Position numbers and translations under genes: made by a program. Below are positions 10,401 to 21,011 of a stretch of 64,000 bases of DNA, piece after piece. The notes beneath the pieces were generated by a model. It was not told the DNA's origin. It searched no databases and saw only the letters and a list, made by a program, of their open reading frames with translations. The stretch comes from Melampsora larici-populina 98AG31. Its lineage: Eukaryota > Basidiomycota > Pucciniomycetes > Pucciniales > Melampsoraceae. The stretch lies in NCBI RefSeq assembly GCF_000204055.1, contig NW_006768821.1:43133-107132 (forward strand). The letters run 5' to 3'. Each line of letters starts with the position of its first letter. Position 1 is the stretch's first letter.

Positions 10401-11159
10401 ATGTTAGGCAAGATCAAACTATATCTAGACGAAGCACTTGCTTGTGATACATTAGTCCTTGCCGCAGTATTTCACCCTGGTTTACGTCTTCGCTTTTTCT
10501 CTCATGCATTTGGCGAAGGTTCTCCTGAGCAAGACCGAGCCGAGGCGTTATTAGAAGTAGAGTTTAATAGTGAGCGTCATAATCAAGAAGCTAATTCTCA
10601 AACTCAAGATCAAGAAGAACCCGTCACCACATCTCCAGCTTCAGTTGAATCGCCTCCCAGTATATTTTCACCCAGATATCTTGATTTTTACAATGAGAAG
10701 GCAACTGAAAGCAATCTTAACGAACTCGACCGATACATTCAAGGCATCGATCCGATGAAAACTCCCAATGTCAATAATCCACAGCATGCGTTGGATTGGT
10801 GGAGGGTATGTCATGATTTAATTTCAATATTCTATTTCACTCCAATTTCACCTTACTGATCTTCATATCTTTATTTATAGTCTCATGAAGGTAAATATCC
10901 TGTGCTATCCATCTTAGCTCGCAACTACCTTGCAACTCCAGCGGCATCAAGTCCTCCCGAGCGCTCTTTCTCGATTGCTGGTAAAATTTGTACCAACGAG
11001 CGAGGAGCCTTAAAGCCAAGAATGACTGAGATGTTAGTGAGTAGTACTTTATGGATGGGGGAAGGGATCCCTCTAACTGGGCTTTTTGCTGAGGTGGGAA
11101 AAGTTGTAGAGTTTGCAAAGAAAGCCATCTCAAAGAAAACCCGCCAAACTCGTGGTTGA
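7425..11159 (+). CDS. hAT-family transposase, copy 1
   Basis: The start at 7425 opens a Ser/Arg-rich N-terminus. A BED-like zinc finger follows after about 8310 (YKCRKCF...NLKGHRDG), then the catalytic RNase H-like domain with DVWTLKGNLHAFIG, SDSGSNN and CFCHKMGLIVKAGL, an acidic Asp/Ser insert (about 9500-9600), and the C-terminal dimerisation region with LARNYLATPAASSPPERSFS and a conserved Arg-Gly segment. Exons can be joined across GT-AG introns (donors after 7835, 8009, 8219, 8775, 9663, 9962, 10180 and 10806, approximately) plus one AT-AC intron (9067-9186). The stop is at 11157-11159. I see no nonsense codon or frameshift, so it may be active. It acts in the nucleus on the element's own ends. 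Confidence 0.85.
7632..7829 (+). repeat. Tandem 99-bp (33-residue) duplication in the hAT copy 1 N-terminus
   Basis: Two copies, 7632-7730 and 7731-7829, each encoding a Ser/Arg-rich unit beginning HVHRRRE or YVHRRRE. They differ at only a few bases. Length is a multiple of three, so the frame is kept. Confidence 0.85.
9067..9186 (+). other. Non-canonical AT-AC intron in hAT copy 1
   Basis: The exon ends ...TATAAAAAG; the intron starts ATAAGT and ends ATTAC; the next exon starts ATGCTCGCTGG. A TACTAAT branch site (9163-9169) lies 18 bases before the end. A GT-AG alternative using CAG near 9159 would run into TAA two codons later. The same arrangement occurs in hAT copy 2 at 48509-48588. ATAAGT with TACTAA suggests a U2-type rather than a U12-type AT-AC intron. 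Confidence 0.75.
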
Positions 11160-11660
11160 GTTTTTTATCAGATCATCTTTTCTCAGATCATCTTTTCTCT
11201 ATCGTTTTACTTTCTTGACACTTGTTTACATTGTTTCTTGACCTACTTGTGTTTGAGTTGTTTTTATCGATTCATCTTTTTCTATTCTTTCACTTTCTTT
11301 ACACTCGTTTACAATGTTTAGTGTCCTTTTCTTTACGCTCGTTTACACCATTTTTCACATTTCCTTTATTTTTTATCACCTACAAAAATTAAATAAACGA
11401 GGCTTTTTTTGGCTTGTAACGCTGAGTAGCGCGGCGAAATTGACCTACGCTCTTCGCTATGATCATGGTCCGAATTCTTTTTTCCGCCACCGCTAACCCT
11501 ACCGAAGTTTGGGGCTTTGCTTCATAACTACCCTAACGCTTTCCTGGCTAGTAGCGCTACGTAGCGCTGCGAGCCAGACTTGCTACTACTCCCTCTTTTG
11601 AGTGGAAGGAGTGGATTTTAAAATATGACCTCCCAACCCCAAAACTTGAAAGCAGTTTCC

Positions 11661-14600
11661 TTAATGAGGTCTAACCACTTGTAATCGAATCTGAAAATGC
11701 AAAAAGTCCACAACACAATCAAAAATGAATCAAAAACCCCCATAAAATATCAAAGTTAATCATACCTCTCCATAAGGTTCATCTTGTTCGATAACTTTGA
11801 CTAAATTCTTAGTAGTAAGAGACAAAATTTTATGAAATGCTTGTGCTGCTACTGCTCCAGTTGTAGTAGTCACTGGTGCTAGATCACTAACTAAAAACAA
11901 TCCATGACCCCAACAAAGAGAAATCATCAAATTGGTCTCATGGATGATTCATGATTCAAATTAGGTTGACTTACATAGGAAATCAGATTGATTTCTTACT
12001 TGAGTCTTAGTCCATTCTAAGAAATTTAAACTATCTTGTTCGAGTTGAATATCTACCTCTTTATTTTTCAATCCATACGAAAAACTTATCAATTCAATCA
12101 TAGAACTAGAAAAGAAAGATGAAAAAAGGGTTTTGCCTTTTTTGTTTTGGGAGGGATCGAGAAAACTTACCACTATGAGCTCTATTTTCCCCAATTTGCT
12201 CACCTTCACGTCCTCGTCCAAGGGGGGTATTCATACCTACAACAGAATCTCTGACGGAAGAAACAACTGAAGATTGTCTACCAAACCTCCTAAACAAAAT
12301 TCAACCAAAAAGAAGAAGAAAAATTTCAAAAATCTTTGCGCAAACCAAACCAAAAAAGGGGAGAAAAGCCATACGTTTTAACTGGTGTTTCTCCCACAAA
12401 TTGTCTGGTACTTCTTCCTGTAGAAGATTCAATCGCACTACCATGACCTTCAAAATAATCTATACCTTGATCGTTTTGAATAGCTCTATTCCATGGCATA
12501 TCTGTCATTGCTTGGGTTTGAGAACTTGCTCCCTCAACACTTTGAGCTCTATGTCTACCAATAACCTAAAACCCCAAAATCAATCAAGCTTCATTTTTCG
12601 AGAGAAGAATTCAAGTTGAAGATTCCTGACTTACATCTTCGTATAATTCAACTGGTCTCCCATTTTCTTCTTCTCCTAAACCTGTACCAGATTCCATCTG
12701 TCCATCATCCCAAGCTAAATAAAACAAACATTTTCCTTCAATCAGTTTAAAACCATTTATCAATTACTAATTTATATTCAAGAAGTTTGAACAAACGAGT
12801 TTGAAAACCAAATTCAGCACGAGACGTAATTTCTCCTTCGAATCCAGTTTCTTGTCCTTCTAATTCTTGTTCAGAAAGTCCTCCTAATGGAGTTCTACGC
12901 GATCTTTCTCTTCTTGAAAGTGCTATTGCTTCACTTTTTTCTTGAATGCCTTCTCTACCTTCTATATCTTCAGGTATTATGTCATCTCGAATTTCGAATC
13001 CTATTTTTCGACATTACTTGTTAGATCTTGATCGAAGGAATTGGAGCGAGAGTTGGGATACTTACTTGTCTTTGCATGGGTACTTTCATGGCCTCTTGGC
13101 ATTTTGACGCAAGAGTTCCATAGTTTTACTAATTCTGGTGCTTGTACTAAGAATATGTAGTTAACAGCAAACAAGAATGTCGGTTTTCACGTTCATTTTG
13201 TAAATCAATTCAACTTCTTGAAGACAGATTAAGAGACATGGAAAAAATGCTTACAAGAATTAGGTACACCAAAAAGTAATTCATTAGCTTTTTCTTTAGA
13301 TCTTTTCAATCTTTTGATCTCATTTAATTCTTTTTTCCTAATTTCTAATTGATTTTTATATCCTTCTTTCATTTCTTTGATTTCTTTTTCACTTAAAACA
13401 ATTTCGATTGGTTCAACAGTTTTGATTTTTTTCTTTCCATTTTGTATTCCAGATCTTTCGTGTAATCTTTTTCTTGTTTTTGTTTGGAATTGGTTGATCA
13501 TATACGCATCTCTTGAATTCATTTCTGATATTGTTCCGTTTGTGAAACTTTCTGGGATTTGAGAGTTAGGCCCTCTGAGCGGTTCATCGAGATTATTCTA
13601 TTTCAAAGTGATGAAGATCAGATTCAGTCAATCCACTAGAGTCGACTTTTTTCTGGAAAAAACGTCATGCATTTTTCACTCACGCGATCATCTGATTCTG
13701 GAAAAAGGGGATGATCATCCAAATGACTTCTTACAGACTCCGGTCGTACTGGCACTGGTGGAGGTCTCATCTCTTCATCGTCGAGTGGAATATTCACATC
13801 CTGCAGAGGATCAATTACCGATCCACGTACCCTGGAAAGACACACAAGTCAATCACCATTGATAAAAAAGACTCAAAGGACTTAGGAGTAAATTTTTGAG
13901 AAACGAACGATTGGTTTAATCCTCTTGGTGAAAGTTGGACAGGTCGTGGGCCTTGTGGAATTAAACTAGCTGGATTACTTTGCGAGCTAAGATCTGGTGT
14001 AATACCAAAATCGGCATCCAACTCGGGATTAATTCCAGCCAAAAGACCCTGAATCATCCATTCACCGAGATAGAAAGAGTCAGTTTGAAGTCAATCATGT
14101 AAAGATAAGAAATCGGTTGAATTTACTTCTCCAACATCGAAAGCATCAACTTCCAATCCTCCTTGAAAACTTGGATTATCTATCCACATATCCTGATTAT
14201 CAATAAAATCATTACGTAATTGGATCGGTTCAAGTTCGACAAGATTTATATCTTCTGGTCTAGAAACAAATCGATCGGTTCTAGGTCTTTTTTGTTGATT
14301 CAAATCAATTGATCTTGAGTCTGCTTGTTGGTTCAAATCAGTTTGAATTATGTATGTCAATATTTCTATCAAAAATCATTATGTGATGAACACCCATACC
14401 TTCATTTCCATCTTCCGTGAATGGAATGATTCTAGTATTTCCTAATCCTCTACCTAATTCGATTTCTAAATCTTCATTAAGATCAGAAATTGAAAAAGGA
14501 TCCATGGATTCAAAATCCATCAATTCTTCTACAAGATCACCTCTTTTTCTTGTAAGAGTGATGGCATCAAGTCTTAAAAAACAACGGAATAAACCGAAAA

Positions 14601-15299
14601 CCAGGTCAACCATCAGAAGACAATCGGATGGGTTTTAAGAGTCTATCTTTTGCTTACCTTACTGTATCACCAGGTAAATTTATATCCTTATTTCCACCAT
14701 GATGAGATTTTGAACCATGCTGAGCCGGTAAGTCAATCTGAAAGAATTCACAACCCGATCACCAAATCAAAAGAAAACATTAAATCAAACTGAAACTTCC
14801 ACTATGTACATTAATATCTCGAAGGGAAATTTAGTTTACCTCTTCCACAATAGTTGAAAAAGCTTTACGAATAGATTGTGAAGCGTGTTGGACATCTAAA
14901 TAGAATAAAGACCATTGCTGATAAACAGTATCAAAAGCAGACTCAGCAGATTAGCAAAACCATAAATGAATGAAACGTTTCGGGAGAAGTGATTTACTTG
15001 ACCATAAACTCTAGTAATACCAAGTAACAAACCACTAGTAAGTCTCAAAGCAAGAGGCTCAGGAGGATGAGCAAGTGTAGTACTAAAACGAATACCACAC
15101 CATCGTCAATTCCTTATCATCGATTGAAGTGGATGGTTTTTGTTTTTGTTTACCAAGCTTTTTGTAAATCAGCAGTTAATAGTTCTTTTTTTGATAATTT
15201 GGTTATAGTTGATTTTGAATTAGCAACAGTTGCAGCAAGCCAATACAATCCAAAACCAGATTGATGTCGTTTTGAAAGTAAATCAGTTGAGAAAAACAT
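11661..15299 (-). CDS. REC8: REC8-like meiotic cohesin kleisin
   Basis: The kleisin bridges SMC1 and SMC3 in the nuclear cohesin ring; the REC8 paralogue acts in meiosis. The first exon (start 15299) reads MFFSTDLLSKR and continues with LYWLAAT and KLSKKELL, the kleisin N-terminal SMC3-binding helices in their REC8-like rather than RAD21-like form (WLAAT, not WLAAHW). A following exon gives PLALRLTSGLLLGITRVYG. The last exons encode FHKILSLTTKNLVKVIEQDEPYGE, then IRLQVVRPH and the stop at 11661, the SMC1-binding winged helix. The middle is long, poorly conserved and spread over about ten exons. The hAT element ends 79 bp past the stop, so 3' processing could be affected. RAD21 remains an alternative. 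Confidence 0.78.
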
Positions 15300-16091
15300 T
15301 GGAAAAAGATAACGGATAGGTAATCAGATGATGGGAGTTCCTTTTGTAGAGGTTTTTGGAGTCTTGAGACTTTGTTGACGATTTGATTTTAGTCATCTTT
15401 GACTTGGCTGCAGCTTTTGATTGATTCTTTGATGAGATCTGGATTTCTTGTTGACCATCTTCGTTTGACGTTATAGTTTACCGGTTTACTAGAATCTTAT
15501 TGCTCATCCAGCTTCATCCAGCCGATCTACCCAGAACTGCATATAGTCAGTATGGTCACCACATACAAGCTTTGGACAGACAGTTGATGGTGGGGTTCTC
15601 AACAGTGGAGGACTTGCTGTGTTGGTGTGATGTTACGTAGGTCAGTAAAAATGTAGTAGGGTGCATTATGATCGATGGAGCCAGGTTCTTGATCAGTGTG
15701 TAAATAAAGGAGAGTCATTAGGTTTGGCTTCCATCATAATCTTCAGCTTCAAGATCACAGTGGCTTGAAGTGGGTTGCTCAACACAATTGCAACCATCAA
15801 TGATCAAGGCTCTTCATACCAAGTGAAGACTAGAATCTTATAAAGCAAGGTGCGATTGCATTGTCCAAAAATAATTTAGTCGCATACAAAAAAATAACAA
15901 CGAACGAGGTTGATCAAGAAATACGAAACGAAAGATGACAATCCAAATAGGTCAGGTAATTATAAGAAATACAACACACTGAAGCCAAAAACGACAACAA
16001 AAATGGAATTCAATCAAAGAATTCTATGCTAAATCAAAAAAATCAAGGAAAGCTAAGGATGAATGCCTAATAATCGAAACAGCAAAGATAG
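15300..16091. other. Intergenic region upstream of REC8
   Basis: No coding sequence or repeat is supported. It should contain the REC8 promoter and the 3' end of the neighbouring secreted-protein gene; I recognise no regulatory motif. Confidence 0.5.
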
Positions 16092-19000
16092 TTAGGAATT
16101 GGAATCAACTACAGCATAAAACTGAATGAAAAAAGTACTTACTTTCATCGATTTATCCCATCTACATCGTTCAAGATTAGAACCACATCCTTCTTTGAAC
16201 CTTCGATTGCATTCTTCGATAATTTTCTTAAGACTGATACCAATTTGTTGATCTGAAACATGTGATAATCTTCTTTTTGAAAGTAATGACAATGGTGACC
16301 CTACAAGCATTGCGACATTTGCATCAGCGATATTGGGGAGTTCGAGTTGAGGTTCTCGTTTGGCTAAGCGTCGGGTAGGATCTGAGTCTGCGTCGTCTTC
16401 TCCATCGGTTTGCTCGTCTTCCGGTTTCTCATCTATGAAATTGACAGGGGCTTCGTCTTTGTCTTCAGTAGTCGTAGAGCCATCTTCTTTGTCTTGCGCC
16501 ATTGAAGAGTTGTCATCCTTAGCTTCAATAGTAGTGCCGTCTTCTTGGGCTGGTTTTTCATCATCATCAAATGAACCCGATCGAAGAACTCTTCTGAAAC
16601 GTGATCTTCTAGTCAAAGGTAAGTTTCGTACGCCTGATAGTTTATCAATAACTGTCTCAGGTAAATTATTCAAAGGTAAAGAGGCTGCACGGTCAGTAGT
16701 ATCTTTCACGAGGCGAGAAGAAGGAAGCTGAGTCAAATCTTGATGTTTCAAATTGTCCACTTTCGATAAAATCTTTTTAGGATCAGCATCATTGGCCGGA
16801 TCAATAGGAAGTCCAGCAGGTTTACGGCCAATTGTGAGAGGGTTCTTTTCATTTGCGATTTGAGTTAACTTTTCTAGAGTATCTGGGTCAATTGGAAGAC
16901 TACGACGACGACTGGATCGACCGGAAAGGACTGGAAGACTCGGGAGTGGGACTACTTTCTTGACATCCATTGGAAGCTTTGTCGAACCGGTATAGCTTTG
17001 AAGTGGCTTTGGCATCTCGTTCTTCTCAATGATGTCTTTAGGGTTAACTGGAAGAGAACTAAGCACACTGCTTGGGTCAACTGGAAGACCACTTCGACCA
17101 AGCAGACTCGTAGGGTTAACAGGGAGACCTTGAAGAAGGCTGGAAGCCAAAGTAGTTGGATCCAATGGAAGACTCCTTCGTCCAAGGAGAGTGGTGGGGT
17201 TGACAGGCAGGTCTTCAAGAAGAGTGGAAGCTAGTTGAGTCGGATCGACGGGCAGACTCCTTCGACCAAGAAGAGTAGTGGGGTTGACAGGAAGACCTTC
17301 AAGGAGGCTTGATGCCAGCTCAGTCGGATCTACGGGCAGACTCCTTCGTCCTAGAAGAGTAGGCGGGTTGACAGGCAGACCTTCAAGGAGGCTTGTTGCT
17401 AGCTCAGTGGGGTCGACCGGAAGACTCCTTCGCCCGAGGAGAGTAGTGGGGTTGACAGGCAGGCCTTCAAGAAGACTGGAAGCTAATTCTGTGGGATCAA
17501 CAGGAAGGCCGCTTCGACCAAGAAGACTCGTAGGGTTGACAGGAAGACCTTCAAGTAGGCTGGATGCCAGCTCAGTGGGGTCAACCGGAAGACTCCTTCG
17601 TCCTAGAAGAGTGGTGGGGTTGACAGGCAGGCCCTCAAGGAGGCTTGATGCTAGCTCAGTGGGGTCGACCGGAAGACTCCTTCGTCCTAGGAGAGTAGTG
17701 GGGTTGATAGGAAGACCTTCGAGGAGACTGGACGCTAATTCAGTGGGATCAACAGGAAGACCACTTCGACCAAGGAGACTTGTGGGGTTGACAGGAAGAC
17801 CTTCGAGGAGACTGGAAGCTAATTCAGTGGGATCAACAGGAAGACCACTTCGACCCAGTAGATTCGTAGGGTTGACAGGAAGACCTTCAAGAAGACTTGA
17901 TGCCAGCTCGGTGGGGTCAACTGGCAGACTCCTTCGACCAAGGAGAGTAGTGGGGTTGACAGGAAGACCTTCGAGGAGGCTGGAGGCTAATTCTGTGGGA
18001 TCAACAGGAAGGCCGCTTCGTCCAAGGAGAGTAGCTGGGTTAACAGGCAGGTCTTCAAGGAGAGTGGAAGCTAATTGAGTTGGATCGACGGGTAGACTCC
18101 TTCGTCCTAGAAGAGTAGTGGGGTTGATAGGTAGGCCTTCAAGGAGACTGGAAGCTAATTTGGTAGGATCCACGGGGAGACCACTTCGACCAAGGAGACT
18201 TGTGGGGTTGACAGGAAGACCTTCGAGGAGACTGGAGGCTAATTCAGTGGGATCAACCGGAAGACCACTTCGACCAAGGAGACTTGTGGGGTTGACAGGA
18301 AGACCTTCGAGGAGACTGGAAGCTAATTCAGTGGGATCAACAGGAAGACCACGTCGACCGAGTAGATTCGTAGGGTTGACAGGAAGGGATGCTGAGTCGA
18401 GTAGGGGTGTTATCAAAGCGGCGGGATCGATAGGAAGACCACTGCGACCAAGTAGACCGGTGCTGGACCCAGAAAGTGTCGATAGAAGCGAGTTACGCTC
18501 ACCTCCTCCAAGGCCTTTAGCAAGACCTAAGGGGAGAGCATCTTGATCTTCACCAGATTCTTTTTCAGGAATAGACGAAACCGATCCATGATGCTGGCCC
18601 GAGCTTGAATCTTGCTCAGAGCTAGGATTTAAAAATTGAGTCGGAAGTGTAGAGACAGTCTTGGGCCTATTTGATCTAGCGTAAAGAGAAGAGCGTCTAT
18701 GACTAGAACTAGTCGCTAAAGATAAAACTGCTTGTTCAAGCCTTTCGTATGCTGAGCCTGAAGTTGGAAGAGCCGTATGTAAAGCTTTTTGCATAACTTC
18801 AAAAACAATGGAAACGAGTTTCTGTTAGAATATCAATGAGAAAGAAGATAAATGTTAGTGCGTAAGCCTCTATCAAATCAAAGTCCTTCGGGATCAAATT
18901 GGAAACTTACGTCGTAGAAGTGGACCATTGATCCAGGAGTACCACAAACACTACATATAAGCCAAGAGATTCTCGCCAGTATCAGTAAGGCAGCAGGTGT

Positions 19001-19490
19001 GGTTCTGCAGATAATTATTTGTGTAAAGCGACTTACACTGGGCAATCTGGGTTAGGACATCCATCAGGGTTTTTATAAACACCATCAATGACACGCTGGC
19101 ATTTGCCGTGGAAATAACCAGGAAAGATCGCCTTCTCAGTCTGATCATAGATGGTATTGTGGAAATGAGAGTTGATCGGTGCAATCAGTGCATGTACATC
19201 ACTGATAGGACGATCGGCGAGGAGCTTGGAGTGAATCATGTCCGCAAGAGAATCGAAGACTGGGTTAATATGGTACAGAGAATAATTGCCAATGAACGCT
19301 TTCGTTGTATCAGTGATACAAGCACCTGTCGATGTGTAAATTGATTCAGTGGTCAGCGTATGATAAGGTGGAAGACGAAAAGCCAGCTCAAAGTGATTGT
19401 TTAAAATGACTAACCTTCACAGGCGCGAGCAACACGACTGAAATGACTAAGAACTAAAACGACGAAATAAAATTTCATGGTCGGAGACAT
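16092..19490 (-). CDS. Large secreted repeat protein, candidate Kex2-processed precursor
   Basis: Model: exons 19490-19415, 19325-19037, 18950-18911 and 18821-16092, all frames joining, giving about 1044 aa. The start gives MSPTMKFYFVVLVLSHFSRVARA, a good signal peptide (ATG at 19478 is an alternative start). A Cys-containing domain follows (CEGAC, GKC, DGCPNPDCPVVCG). The largest exon encodes about fifteen 28-residue repeats with consensus LPVNPTxLLGRR/SxLPVDPTELASSLLEG, then an acidic region rich in Asp/Glu and a C-terminus with four more Cys. Dibasic sites (GRR in many repeats; SRRR, TRR, AKR, SKRR elsewhere) suit Kex2 cleavage in the Golgi. No family is recognised. It could instead be an uncleaved cell-wall protein. 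Confidence 0.75.
17055..18390 (-). repeat. Minisatellite of about fifteen 84-bp coding units
   Basis: Units are 84 bp (28 codons) and differ mainly at third positions and at the GRR/GRS, T/S/N and V/I positions. Because 84 is a multiple of three, the opposite strand is also open (17278-18078 and 18118-18546); those ORFs are shadows. Confidence 0.92.
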
Positions 19491-21011
19491 TTTGTTGACG
19501 CTTGAGAAAAACAAGGTGTAAGATAGTAAATTGCTTAAGTGTAGGCGACGAGCTAAGTTGCAAAAGATGACTGATTTTATCTGATTTGCGAAACTTCTAG
19601 GATTGAGAAAGTCTGATCAAACGGTAAAAGTGAGGGCTTCAGAAAGCTTAGGAGGTATCACAGAGATCCAAGGAGGATGATTGATAATAAGTTGAACGAA
19701 AGGTTGTGGTTGACAGAGGGACGAAGAACTGATATTAAGAATTGGAATGGATTGAAATTATTAAGGATATAATGGATCAAGAACTTTCGATGATAAGGGT
19801 GAATAGGAAATAAAAGAAGAGATACGGAATGAATATCGAGAGGGAGACAAGGATTGATTTATAGCAGGTCGAATGACTGACTGACTTCAACCAATCGTCT
19901 TTTACTTCCCTGTGCCTGCTCAGCATGTTCCTTGGTCGATTATATTTTTGACCTGTTGATTGAACTGTAGCACGCGCATCAAAAAGAAGATGGCAAGATA
20001 TTTCTCAACTCACGATCTATCATTCTACAATTACCACTTTTCAGGTACCGTTGATCCATTCAGCATACATTCCGTAGTCCCACAAAACAGGGCAGCCAAT
20101 AAACAACGTCACGGCACAATTGGACACTACCTAACTAATTCCTAAACGCACCGACCACCGTATCGCTATCTAGCTATTGACATGGACGGAGTCATTAGCG
20201 GATATCAGACCAATCCGAAAAATGTCCTTGGAAAGCACACCTCATGTTGGCCTGTCTATCTTTAAACACTGTTCGACGAACTTTCCACCTCGCACACGAC
20301 CAGGGTGGCTTCGCATGGGTCCACAAGCCGTAACAAGAGTGATTCTTCTCGGGTTAAGTTTCTATCATAGAGAGTTGACCGAATATGACTTGAGCAAATG
20401 GACTCCTTGCAGCTTGGGTAGTAAGTGGGCCATGAAAGGCCTGCATCCGTTTGGAAGGTTGGGTAGAAATAAATATTTGTCAGCTTCCAGAAGAAGTCTC
20501 CAAAGTTGATGGCCCACCGACTGAATGGGCCAGAAGTGCGAATACAAGTTTGCTCAAGAGATCTGCACACCGGACAAAGACCTGATAAACCTTAATGAAC
20601 TTTCAAGCTTACTGGTGCGCCTTTGATCATAACGGAGTTGCGCCCCTTGACTCTGATGAGACCTTCAGCGCAGATTCAGACCAGGGGTTGTGATTGATTT
20701 GATACACATTTTTGCTATAGAACATTGTAAGCGAGTCGAGTATACTAGGGGGTATGTCACCTACTGGTCTTGAAAATATCGAGAAACCACACCATTACGA
20801 TAAGATATATTTCCATACAACGAGAGAATTAAGAGATTTGGTAAGAAGCGAATTGAAGCAACACAAAGCAATCCATAACATAGTGATCAAGGACAATGAA
20901 CAGAAAAACGCCTTCCGCACATCATATCTGCACCGGAAGCCAATCCAAAGATCAGAAGTAAAGCCCAGGGACTTACATGAGCACAAAAAACAAGTGGGGG
21001 TGTACACGCAT
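19491..21011. other. Intergenic region between secreted-protein gene and helicase
   Basis: Contains the presumed promoter of the secreted-protein gene (upstream of 19490) and the 3' flank of the helicase. I see no supported gene; small ORFs on both strands have no recognisable features. Confidence 0.5.

Larger units (their letters stand above)
6798..11582 (+). mobile_element. hAT DNA transposon, copy 1, complete
   Basis: The ends carry an imperfect 10-bp terminal inverted repeat: caagcctggc at 6798-6807 and gccagacttg at 11573-11582. The same heptamer ctactac lies immediately outside both ends (6791-6797 and 11583-11589), fitting the about 8-bp target duplication of hAT elements. Just inside each end are clusters of tagcgc/agcgct motifs, probable transposase-binding sites. 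The element is about 4.8 kb and encodes a spliced transposase that looks intact, so it may be autonomous. Bases 6798-7424 and 11160-11582 are untranslated and subterminal sequence. Confidence 0.85.

Noticed and set aside
11661..15299. RAD21 (mitotic kleisin) instead of REC8
   Set aside because: The N-terminal WLAAT and KLSKKELL pattern suits REC8 better than the WLAAHW pattern of RAD21; kept as an alternative only.
16122..16142. A 21-bp GT-AG stretch (gtaagt...ttcag) near the end of the secreted repeat gene
   Set aside because: Too short to be spliced and a multiple of three; reading through gives a normal stop. A longer intron with an alternative last exon cannot be excluded.
17278..18546. 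Long plus-strand ORFs (266 and 142 codons) with GRPSRRLDASSVGSTGR-type repeats
   Set aside because: They are the antisense of the 84-bp coding repeat; a repeat length divisible by three keeps all frames open. No signal peptide or splice context.
20177..20570. Overlapping ORFs of about 100 codons on both strands
   Set aside because: No motif, splice context or composition bias; probably chance.
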